Shown here in pieces: positions 1 to 5,333 of a stretch of DNA of 5,768 nucleotides (position 1 is the first letter of the stretch; every line of letters begins with the position of its first letter). The translations under genes and the position numbers were made by a program. This stretch comes from Parcubacteria group bacterium Greene0416_79 (GTDB lineage Bacteria > Patescibacteriota > Minisyncoccia > Phycocordibacterales > UBA10002). The stretch is taken from NCBI GenBank assembly GCA_007375655.1, contig VMES01000023.1:1-5768 (forward strand). The letters run 5' to 3'. The notes beneath the pieces were generated by a model, which saw only the letters and a program-made list of their open reading frames with translations, had not been told where the DNA came from and did not search any database.

Positions 1-557
1 TTGTGGATATCGGCGGCGGCACGACGGATGTGGCGATTATCTCGCTCGGCGGAATTGTGGCCTCCACCTCGGTCAAGTGCGCGGGGAACCGGATGGACGC
101 CGCCATTGTGGATTACATCAAGAAGACCTTCAACTTGGTTGTCGGGGACAAGATGGCGGAAGGGATCAAGATTCAGGTTGGCTCCGCGGTCTCCCTAGAG
201 GAAGAACTTTCCATGGTGATCAAGGGGCGTGACTACATCACCGGGCTTCCGCGCGCCACGGAGGTCCGGACCAACGAGATTGTCCGCGCCATCGGCAGGG
301 AACTCCGCGAGATTGTGAAGGCAATCAAAGACGCGCTGCAGGAGACGCCTCCGGAACTCGCCGCAGACATCATTGACCATGGGATTCTCATGACTGGCGG
401 CTCGTCTCTCCTGCGCCATTTTCCGGAATTGGTCTTCCGGCGCACCGGGGTGAAGGCCGTGCTCGCGAAAGACCCGCTCTATTGCGTCGTGAAAGGCACG
501 GGAATCGCGCTGGAACACCTTGAGGCGTACAAGAAAAGCATTATCGCAAAGCGATAA
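1..557 (+). CDS. mreB: Rod shape-determining protein MreB, C-terminal part (5' end outside window)
   Basis: MreB is a bacterial actin homologue that polymerises on the inner face of the membrane and guides cell-wall synthesis. The reading frame is open from the window edge; the first full codon is at position 3 and TAA is at 555-557, leaving about 184 residues. It opens on the actin-family phosphate-2 motif VDIGGGTTDVA (visible residues 1-11). The MreB-typical KIQVGSA follows (56-62), and an adenosine-binding-type motif ILMTGGSSLLR (128-138) sits near the C-terminus. MreB is usually about 340 residues, so roughly the first 155 are missing upstream. The GTG at position 3 is an internal Val codon, not a start. 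The delta'-like gene begins 39 bp downstream on the same strand, suggesting cotranscription. The family call is secure; MreB versus a close paralogue such as Mbl cannot be separated here. Confidence 0.95.
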   Translation, partial: VDIGGGTTDVAIISLGGIVASTSVKCAGNRMDAAIVDYIKKTFNLVVGDKMAEGIKIQVGSAVSLEEELSMVIKGRDYITGLPRATEVRTNEIVRAIGRELREIVKAIKDALQETPPELAADIIDHGILMTGGSSLLRHFPELVFRRTGVKAVLAKDPLYCVVKGTGIALEHLEAYKKSIIAKR

Positions 558-566
558 AAAGGTAAT

Positions 567-587
567 TGTGGATATCTGATTTCCACA
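567..587. other. Small inverted repeat between mreB and the delta'-like gene
   Basis: TGTGGA (567-572) and TCCACA (582-587) are exact inverted complements around a 9-base loop. The stem is too short, and lacks a T-run, to be an intrinsic terminator. The left arm as TGTGGATAT differs at one base from the reverse complement of the DnaA-box consensus TTATCCACA, but a single near-match is weak evidence. It may be a minor mRNA structure just upstream of the next ribosome binding site. Confidence 0.3.
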
Positions 588-594
588 GGTGGTG
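587..594 (+). promoter_or_regulatory. Shine-Dalgarno-like site for the delta'-like gene
   Basis: AGGTGGTG matches AGGAGGTG at seven of eight bases. It lies 2 bases before the ATG at 597 and 8 bases before a second in-frame ATG at 603. The spacing slightly favours 603 as the true start. It is the only clear Shine-Dalgarno sequence seen before a gene in this window, which fits an internal operon gene translated from a longer mRNA. Confidence 0.5.
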
Positions 595-596
595 AA

Positions 597-1301
597 ATGA
601 GTATGGAGAATCACGCTTCGGCATTGCCGCTTACGGTCCCGCTTCATCACGCATACTGCGCGGTGGGGGAGGCAGCGCGCATCGCGCCGAGGATAAAAGA
701 ATTCTTTGAGCGGGAGTTTGGTTTTGCCGCGCGCGGGAATCCGGATTTTTGGCATGGCGAATACGCAACGTTTGGCATTGGCGAGGCGCGCCTCCTCAAG
801 GAGGCGGCGGGGCAAAAAGCATTCGGAGATGGGAAGAAACTCTTTATTATTTCGTGCGGCTCCATGACAAAAGAGGCGCAGAACGCGCTCCTAAAGACGC
901 TTGAAGAGCCGGCGCCGGATACTTATTTTTTTCTTCTGCTGCCTTCGGCAAGCGGGTTACTCACGACCCTTCGCTCGCGGCTGTTTCTCATCACTCTTGC
1001 GGTCGAAAAGGCGCTGGATTCTTCTTCTTTTACGCGCGCGTTTCTTGTCGCGCGGCCGCCCCGACGGCTTGCCCTGCTTGCGGAGAAGTTCGGCGCGTTG
1101 GATGATGAGGCGCGTTCTCGTGAGGAGATGCGCGCATTTTTTCATTCTCTTGAGCGGGTCCTTGCGGCTGCGCCGCGCGACGCGGAGGTGGCGCGCGCGC
1201 TTTTGGAAGTGCTTCTCTGCGCGCGGTACGGCTTGGGGCGCTCCCCGTCCCAAAAGATTCTCTCGGAACATCTTGCGCTTACGCTTCCGACTGTTATGTA
1301 A
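597..1301 (+). CDS. holB: DNA polymerase III delta'-like clamp-loader subunit, short and without a P-loop
   Basis: The delta' subunit is part of the clamp loader that places the sliding clamp on DNA. The diagnostic stretch is residues 84-105, with EAQNALLKTLEEP at 93-105, typical of the DnaX/HolB family. A TLRSR segment (124-128) follows at the place of the arginine-finger (SRC-like) motif. HAY at 18-20 matches the usual lead into the nucleotide site, but the GxxGxGKT loop is absent and the Walker-B acidic residues are replaced (IISCGS). The protein should therefore not hydrolyse ATP, as expected for a delta'-type structural subunit. No four-cysteine zinc motif is seen. At 234 residues it is about 100 shorter than E. 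coli delta', mainly in the C-terminal collar. The start may be the second Met at 603 from ribosome-binding-site spacing. The family is confident; the exact subunit assignment is less so. Confidence 0.82.
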   Translation: MSMENHASALPLTVPLHHAYCAVGEAARIAPRIKEFFEREFGFAARGNPDFWHGEYATFGIGEARLLKEAAGQKAFGDGKKLFIISCGSMTKEAQNALLKTLEEPAPDTYFFLLLPSASGLLTTLRSRLFLITLAVEKALDSSSFTRAFLVARPPRRLALLAEKFGALDDEARSREEMRAFFHSLERVLAAAPRDAEVARALLEVLLCARYGLGRSPSQKILSEHLALTLPTVM

Positions 1302-1313
1302 CCGCGCTCTCGT

Positions 1314-1343
1314 TTGGTTGAATGCGTGGGGGAGTGCTATGAT
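1314..1343 (+). promoter_or_regulatory. Probable frr promoter with extended -10, leaderless geometry
   Basis: An extended -10 element, TG-C-TATGAT, lies at 1335-1343 (hexamer 1338-1343). A weak -35-like TTGGTT is at 1314-1319, 18 bases upstream. The hexamer ends exactly six bases before the frr ATG at 1350, so transcription would start at or next to the start codon. No Shine-Dalgarno sequence precedes the ATG, which agrees with a leaderless mRNA. Confidence 0.55.
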
Positions 1344-1349
1344 AGCGAC

Positions 1350-1901
1350 ATGGCATATTCATTCGCGGCATTTCACGCGGCGGCGCAGAACGCCACTTTG
1401 TGGCTCAAGAAAGAACTCGGGGGTCTGCGCGGCATCCGCGCAACACCCGCAATTTTGGACGGCGTACTCGCCGAATCATACGGGACAAAGATGCCGATAC
1501 CGCATCTTGCGAGCGTCTCTGTTGAGGACGCGCGCACGCTCCGCATCACTCCCTTTGACCCGAGCGCCGCGAAGGAGATTGAAAAAGCGATTACGCTCTC
1601 AGGGCTCGGGCTCTCTGTTTCGTCTGATGAGAAGGGCGTCCGCGTTCATTTTCCAGACCTGACCGCGGAGCGGCGCGGGGCGCTCATCAAAGTCGCAAAG
1701 GAGAAGTTTGAAAGCGCCCGGGTGACGCTTCGCAAGACGCGCGATGACGCGCTCCGCGATATCGGCGAGAAAGAGAGACGGGGCGAGATGGGAGAAGACG
1801 AAAAGTTCCGTTTGAAGAAAGAACTGGAGAAGATGACGGAGGCGGAGAATAAAAATCTTCTGGAGGTGTATGAACGCAAGGAGAAGGAGATACTTTCGTA
1901 G
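1350..1901 (+). CDS. frr: Ribosome recycling factor
   Basis: RRF acts with EF-G to split the post-termination ribosome and release mRNA and tRNA. From ATG 1350 the product (MAYSF...) is 183 residues, very near the family's usual 185. The RRF signatures are present in order. LRGIRATPAILDG corresponds to the LRTGRASPALLD helix, followed by ASVSVEDARTLRITPFDPS, KEIEKAI and SGLGL. FPDLTAERR then leads into the long C-terminal helix with ARVTLRKTRDDAL, which carries the conserved arginines of the tip. The frame is open further upstream to a TTG at 1314, but that extension has no family counterpart and would overlap the promoter. The gene lies 48 bp after the delta'-like gene with its own promoter candidate. 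No strong terminator separates it from rseP. Confidence 0.96.
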   Translation: MAYSFAAFHAAAQNATLWLKKELGGLRGIRATPAILDGVLAESYGTKMPIPHLASVSVEDARTLRITPFDPSAAKEIEKAITLSGLGLSVSSDEKGVRVHFPDLTAERRGALIKVAKEKFESARVTLRKTRDDALRDIGEKERRGEMGEDEKFRLKKELEKMTEAENKNLLEVYERKEKEILS

Positions 1902-1931
1902 CGTTACGCGCAGAGTTTTTTCATTTCTAAA

Positions 1932-1940
1932 TGCTACACT
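1932..1940 (+). promoter_or_regulatory. Possible extended -10 promoter upstream of rseP
   Basis: TG-C-TACACT (hexamer 1935-1940) has the same TGC lead as the frr promoter. No convincing -35 is visible; a T-run lies at 1915-1921. A start near 1947 would give a leader of about 70 bases. GCTACAC recurs at 1933-1939 and twice near 1985-1998, so part of the match may come from a local repeat. Confidence 0.35.
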
Positions 1941-1975
1941 CGCCCGAACGACTGAAGATAGTATTCAATCGGGCG
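1941..1975 (+). other. Inverted repeat in the frr-rseP spacer
   Basis: CGCCCGA (1941-1947) pairs perfectly with TCGGGCG (1969-1975). Inside the 21-base loop, TGAA (1953-1956) can pair with TTCA (1964-1967). No T-run follows, so it does not look like a terminator. It would sit in the leader of an rseP mRNA started near 1947, or in the frr-rseP spacer of a longer mRNA. Its role is unknown. Confidence 0.4.
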
Positions 1976-2015
1976 GGCGCTACCGCTACACGCTACACGT
2001 TAAACGATACACGCC

Positions 2016-3146
2016 ATGACCCTTCTGCTATTTTTCATCATCCTCGGCGCGCTTATCTTCGTGCACGAACTCGGGCATTTTATCTCCGCGAAGAAGGCGG
2101 GGATTCGCGTTGATGAGTTTGCGCTTGGGTTCCCGCCAAAGATCTTGAGCAAAAAGATAGGCGAGACCACCTATGCGCTCAATCTCGTGCCGTTCGGAGG
2201 GTATGTCCGAATACACGGGGAAGACCCCGAAGACGCGGATAAACGCGGATTGGCAACGCGGATAAACGCGGATGGAGATGCGGATGATGCTCGGAGATTC
2301 ACTTCAAAGCCGCGCTACATCCAGGCCGTCGTGCTTGCGTCCGGCGTGCTCGGCAACATCGTCTTCGCATGGCTCCTGCTTTCTCTCGGGTTCCTTTCCG
2401 GAACCCCTTCTTCTTTGGAGGGGAGGCACGCTCAACAGGCGCGCGACGCGAAGATTCTTGTTACGAGCGTCCTTCCCGGTTCTCCCGCGGAACGCGCGGG
2501 GCTCAAAAGCGGGGATGCGATTCTCTCGCTCACCGAGGGGAAGCGGCGCTTTGCCGAGATTGATGCTGCATCGGCGCGTGCATTTATCGGCGAGAGTTCC
2601 GGCGCGCTTTCGGTTTCTTATCGGCGCAAGGATGAGGTACGGCAGTTGGAGATTATTCCGGAAGAGGGAATTATTCCGGAGAAGAAGGCCATAGGGGTAA
2701 CATTAGACACGGTCGGGCTTGTCCGGTTCGGAATATTCCGGTCGTTTTTGGAAGGGGCGCGAACCACCGCGGAGTTGTCGTATTCGGTTACGGTCGGACT
2801 GTTTAGTTTTTTGGCGGATGCGTTTCAGGGGGAAGCGGGATTGGACGCCATTACCGGCCCCGTCGGCATCGCCGGACTCGTGGGCGAGGCGCGCATACAG
2901 GGCATCGCCTATCTTCTCTCTTTTACCGCTTTCATTTCCATCAACCTCGCGGTCATCAACCTTCTCCCTATTCCTGCGCTTGACGGCGGACGCCTTCTCT
3001 TTTTGGCGATTGAAGGGATTACCCGCCGCGGGATTCCGTCCAAAGTCGCCCGTGCCCTCAATACCGCCGGCTTTGCGTTCCTTATTCTGCTTATGGTTGT
3101 GGTGACGTATCGGGATATTGCGAAGTTGTTTTTGCCTTTTCCCTAA
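2016..3146 (+). CDS. rseP: RseP/RasP-type site-2 membrane zinc metalloprotease
   Basis: This family cuts transmembrane segments of substrates such as anti-sigma factors and signal-peptide remnants. The 376-residue product has the zinc-binding HELGH at 17-21 in the first membrane helix. The conserved GGYVRIHGED at 61-70 follows, with a hydrophobic helix at about 103-128. One PDZ domain spans about 146-215 (VLPGSPAERAGLKSGDAIL). The third metal ligand lies in NLLPIPALDGG (315-325, Asp323), and a final membrane helix is at about 348-365. E. coli RseP has two PDZ domains and about 450 residues; one PDZ is common elsewhere. An in-frame stop at 2001-2003 makes ATG 2016 the natural start; no Shine-Dalgarno is visible. 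Residues 73-86 are encoded by a repeated DNA motif and look like an insertion in a variable loop. It lies between frr and proS, as in Firmicutes. Confidence 0.95.
   Translation: MTLLLFFIILGALIFVHELGHFISAKKAGIRVDEFALGFPPKILSKKIGETTYALNLVPFGGYVRIHGEDPEDADKRGLATRINADGDADDARRFTSKPRYIQAVVLASGVLGNIVFAWLLLSLGFLSGTPSSLEGRHAQQARDAKILVTSVLPGSPAERAGLKSGDAILSLTEGKRRFAEIDAASARAFIGESSGALSVSYRRKDEVRQLEIIPEEGIIPEKKAIGVTLDTVGLVRFGIFRSFLEGARTTAELSYSVTVGLFSFLADAFQGEAGLDAITGPVGIAGLVGEARIQGIAYLLSFTAFISINLAVINLLPIPALDGGRLLFLAIEGITRRGIPSKVARALNTAGFAFLILLMVVVTYRDIAKLFLPFP
2233..2273 (+). repeat. Two 18-bp direct repeats inside rseP
   Basis: ACGCGGATAAACGCGGAT occurs exactly at 2233-2250 and 2256-2273. Each copy contains ACGCGGAT twice, and a related ATGCGGAT follows at 2278-2285. 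The copies are 23 bp apart, which is not a multiple of three, so the first is read as DADKRG and the second as TRINAD. The repeat therefore appears to be propagated at the DNA level and tolerated in a loop just after the GGYVRIHGED motif. Confidence 0.85.
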
Positions 3147-3172
3147 TACTCCCTAAGACGGACTTTTTCAAG

Positions 3173-3178
3173 TATGAT
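3173..3178 (+). promoter_or_regulatory. Probable -10 element of proS, leaderless geometry
   Basis: TATGAT ends exactly six bases before the proS ATG at 3185, the same hexamer and spacing as at frr. No clear -35 is seen 16-18 bases upstream and there is no TG extension. No Shine-Dalgarno sequence lies before the start, so the mRNA is probably leaderless. Confidence 0.5.
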
Positions 3179-3184
3179 TAGTGC

Positions 3185-4429
3185 ATGAGACAATCAGAAC
3201 TCTTCACCAAGACCCGCAAGGAAGCGCCGAGCGATGAAGTCGCAAAGAATGCGAAGTTGCTTATCCGCGCCGGCTATATCCATAAAGAGATGGCGGGCGT
3301 GTATTCGTATCTCCCGCTCGGGCTTTTGGTGATGAATAAGATTATCGGCGTTATCCGCGAGGAGATGAACGCCATCGGCGGACAGGAACTCCATCTTACC
3401 GCCCTGCAGGACCCGGCTGTCTGGCGCACAAGCGGGCGCTGGAGTGACGAGGCGGTTGACAATTGGTTCAAGACCAATGTGAAGGTCGGCGGAGAGGTCG
3501 GGCTTGCGTTCACCCACGAGGAGCCGCTGACCCGCCTCATGGTGAGCCACATCCGCTCGTACAAAGACCTGCCGCGCTCTATCTATCAGTTCCAGACGAA
3601 ATTCAGAAACGAGACCCGCGCCAAGAGCGGCATCCTCCGCGGGCGGGAATTTCTCATGAAGGACCTGTATTCATTCTCGCGTGATGAGAAGGAGCACGAG
3701 GTGTTCTATCAAGAAGCGATTGCGGCGTACCGGAAGGTCTTCAGACGCGTGGGCATCGGGGAGCAGACCTACCTTACTTTTGCGTCGGGCGGTTCGTTCA
3801 GCAAGTATTCGCACGAGTTTCAGACCGTGACGGACGCCGGGGAAGATACCATACATCTCTGTACGGCGTGCTCTGTTGCCGTGAATGATGAGATTATCGC
3901 GGCGCAAAGCGCATGTCCCGAGTGCGGGAATAAGACGCTCACAGAGAGGACTTCGGTGGAGGTCGGAAATATCTTCCCGCTCGGCACGAAGTATTCAGAA
4001 GCGTTTGGCCTCTCGTATCTTGACGAGAAAGGGGAGCGGCAACTCGTGCATATGGGAAGCTATGGGCTCGGACCCGGGCGGCTTATGGGTACGATTGTGG
4101 AACTTCTTGCGGATGAGAAGGGCCTCATCTGGCCGGAGAGCATTGCTCCATTCAAGATGCACCTCGTCTCCCTTGCCGGGGCTCGTGGCGGGGACGTGCA
4201 GAAAGAAGCCGAGAAACTTTACGAGAGATTCATGAAAAAGGGCATTGAGACGCTCTTTGACGACCGCGACCTCAGTCCCGGCGAGAAGTTCGCCGACGCC
4301 GACCTTATCGGCATCCCGACGCGCGTGGTCATAAGCGAAAAGACGCTCGCCGAAGGGAAGCTGGAAGTAAAAGACCGCAAGACCGGAGCGATTGCGCTGT
4401 GCTCCGAATCCGAGTTGCTTGGCCGGTAG
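3185..4429 (+). CDS. proS: Prolyl-tRNA synthetase, short form without the INS editing domain
   Basis: ProRS attaches proline to tRNA-Pro using ATP. At 414 residues this is far shorter than typical bacterial ProRS (about 570), mainly because the INS editing domain between class II motifs 2 and 3 is missing. The N-terminus is family-typical (RQSELFTKTRKEAP), with AGVYSYLPLGL at 37-47. FTHEEP (109-114) holds the proline-site residues. Motif 2 spans about 139-164 (KFRNETR, GILRGREFLMKD), and motif 3 is GSYGLGPGRL (291-300). At the INS position is a small segment with CTAC (226-229) and CPEC (244-247), which looks like a zinc ribbon. Residues from about 325 form the anticodon-binding domain. Without INS, Ala-tRNA-Pro would need a separate trans-editing protein, not visible here. 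The gene starts 38 bp after rseP with its own -10 candidate. Confidence 0.96.
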   Translation: MRQSELFTKTRKEAPSDEVAKNAKLLIRAGYIHKEMAGVYSYLPLGLLVMNKIIGVIREEMNAIGGQELHLTALQDPAVWRTSGRWSDEAVDNWFKTNVKVGGEVGLAFTHEEPLTRLMVSHIRSYKDLPRSIYQFQTKFRNETRAKSGILRGREFLMKDLYSFSRDEKEHEVFYQEAIAAYRKVFRRVGIGEQTYLTFASGGSFSKYSHEFQTVTDAGEDTIHLCTACSVAVNDEIIAAQSACPECGNKTLTERTSVEVGNIFPLGTKYSEAFGLSYLDEKGERQLVHMGSYGLGPGRLMGTIVELLADEKGLIWPESIAPFKMHLVSLAGARGGDVQKEAEKLYERFMKKGIETLFDDRDLSPGEKFADADLIGIPTRVVISEKTLAEGKLEVKDRKTGAIALCSESELLGR

Positions 4430-4433
4430 TAAA

Positions 4434-4465
4434 CCCCCACACCAAACATTCGTTTGGTGTGGGGG
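4434..4465 (+). terminator. Strong hairpin directly after proS
   Basis: A perfect 14-bp stem is formed by 4434-4447 (CCCCCACACCAAAC) and 4452-4465, with a 4-base loop ATTC. It begins five bases after the proS stop, where a terminator is expected. No T-run follows on the plus strand, so it is not a standard intrinsic terminator. On the minus strand only TTTACT follows. It may stop transcription weakly in both directions or protect the mRNA 3' end. Confidence 0.5.
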
Positions 4466-4570
4466 CAAGAGCGCAGGGCATTTCACCCCAGGGGTGGGGG
4501 TAAACTTCGGCATCCCTCGTAGTCCTCGGCAGTATTCATCCCTTTTGGTATCTTTCAATATTTGGGGTAT

Positions 4571-4620
4571 CTTTCGGCAAATCTTGGCAACCTTCTGCAA
4601 CCTTCGGCAAACCTCGGCAA
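4571..4620. repeat. 10-bp tandem array, five units
   Basis: Five 10-bp units stand head to tail: CTTTCGGCAA, ATCTTGGCAA, CCTTCTGCAA, CCTTCGGCAA, ACCTCGGCAA. The consensus is near CCTTCGGCAA, and a broken sixth unit (CTTTGGCCGT) follows. Isolated copies of the core occur upstream at 4505-4512 and 4524-4531. GGTATCTTTC is also repeated at 4547-4556 and 4566-4575. The period is close to one DNA turn and not a multiple of three, so the array is not protein-coding. With the flanking repeats it fills the gene-free stretch 4430-4724. Confidence 0.8.
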
Positions 4621-4720
4621 CTTTGGCCGTCCGTTCGGCCGTCTCTCTCCACCCGTCTCCCGTCGTCTCCCCCCGTTTTTCTCCCGTCTGCCATGTAAGT
4701 ACGATCGTACTTACGCGGCA
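4615..4720 (+). repeat. Composite repeat element, copy A: hairpin, pyrimidine tract, palindrome
   Basis: Three parts follow in order. A small hairpin pairs GGCCG (4625-4629) with CGGCC (4636-4640). A pyrimidine-rich tract runs 4641-4688 and includes TCTCCCCCCGTTTTTCTC (4666-4683). The palindrome is at 4689-4720; its core GTAAGTACGATCGTACTTAC (4695-4714) is a perfect 20-bp palindrome, with outer arms TGCC and GGCA. The last 55 bp align without gaps to 5394-5448 with 7 differences by my count. It ends five bases before the stop codon of the convergent minus-strand gene. No T-run follows the palindrome on either strand, so an intrinsic terminator is unlikely. Confidence 0.85.
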
Positions 4721-4724
4721 CACC

Positions 4725-5321
4725 TCACTTGATGCGGAAGTTTTTTTTCAGATGATCCTCGTTGTCTATATATTCAACGACCATGAAGCGAACGTATCTT
4801 CGTATAGCGTACAATTCAATCAAGAACTCAATTTGATCGCGGCATTCAAATGGACACACGAATACTGAACGTTGAAGAATATAGAACCCCATATATTCCA
4901 GATGTGCACGGAGGGCATCGCGCGCTTCTCGTTCATCTTCCGGTATGTCAAAGATAACAACGCGCCACTTTCTATCCCATGCCGAAGGACGCATAATCTT
5001 TATACGGTCGGCTTTGTAGGTGAGCGCTTTCTTCTTTCCGCCCTCATTGAGCACCAACGTAGTCGTGCCGTCAGAGTGTACTTTTGTCTCAAGGAGTTTT
5101 GCATCGTAGAGCGCATTTATTGCTCGTTCAGCCGCTCGCCTGTTTATTTCCTTCCATGACTCGCGCATGCCCTTGATGATACGCCAGCTTTTTTCAGGAG
5201 AACGTGAGCAAGAAAGCGCCAACCCGCCAAGAAGTAAAAGCAGGATTTTTTGTTGTACTGGTCCGATACGCAGCCGCGTCTCTTTCGCCTCTTTTCCGTT
5301 CGTTCTCCTTCTCTTTTGCAT
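4725..5321 (-). CDS. PaaX-like winged-helix protein with Cas2-like domain
   Basis: The 198-residue product starts at ATG 5321-5319 and stops at TGA 4727-4725. Its very basic N-terminus (QKRRRTNGKEAKETRLR) leads into a winged-helix DNA-binding domain at about 21-110, with the wing near VHSDGTTTLVLNEGGKKK (81-98). A ferredoxin-like Cas2-type domain follows (about 117-187): KWRVVIFDIPEDEREARDAL, then GFYILQRSVFVCPF. Asp125 stands where Cas2 has its catalytic Asp. PaaX repressors (about 300 residues) combine these two domains, but this protein lacks the PaaX C-terminal domain. Similar short proteins in Patescibacteria are often labelled Cas2; no cas genes or CRISPR array are present here, so a DNA-binding regulator is likelier. 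It is the only minus-strand gene and is clearly AT-richer than its neighbours (roughly 45% GC against about 60%, estimated by eye from a few lines). Palindromes flank it at both ends. Nuclease activity is unknown. Confidence 0.85.
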   Translation of the reverse strand: MQKRRRTNGKEAKETRLRIGPVQQKILLLLLGGLALSCSRSPEKSWRIIKGMRESWKEINRRAAERAINALYDAKLLETKVHSDGTTTLVLNEGGKKKALTYKADRIKIMRPSAWDRKWRVVIFDIPEDEREARDALRAHLEYMGFYILQRSVFVCPFECRDQIEFLIELYAIRRYVRFMVVEYIDNEDHLKKNFRIK

Positions 5322-5327
5322 GCCTTT

Positions 5328-5333
5328 ATTTTA
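5328..5333 (-). promoter_or_regulatory. Probable -10 element of the PaaX/Cas2-like gene
   Basis: On the minus strand TAAAAT is followed by six bases (AAAGGC) and then the ATG at 5321, the same spacing as for frr and proS. No good -35 is visible; its expected position lies inside palindrome B. The AAAGG is too close to the ATG to act as a normal Shine-Dalgarno sequence. Confidence 0.5.

Noticed and set aside
1314..1349. Upstream TTG start giving frr a 12-residue extension
   Set aside because: The extension MVECVGECYDSD has no counterpart in RRF and covers the extended -10 element; ATG 1350 gives the normal family length.
1899..1921. Possible intrinsic terminator after frr (GCG-TTA-CGC then T-run)
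   Set aside because: The stem is only three base pairs and is separated from the T-run, too weak to claim.
1931..2113. Small 60-codon plus-strand frame overlapping the start of rseP
   Set aside because: It covers the spacer's inverted repeat, then runs out of frame into rseP, with no ribosome binding site or recognisable domain.
4461..4500. Four G-runs that might form a G-quadruplex
   Set aside because: The loops would be about 10, 12 and 1 bases, too long for a stable canonical quadruplex, and the G-runs are better explained as hairpin arms.
3995..4723. Long minus-strand open frame (242 codons) over the end of proS and the repeat region
   Set aside because: It overlaps proS, whose motifs are unmistakable, and runs through the tandem array and hairpin. 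No domain is recognisable; it is a shadow frame of GC-rich coding DNA.
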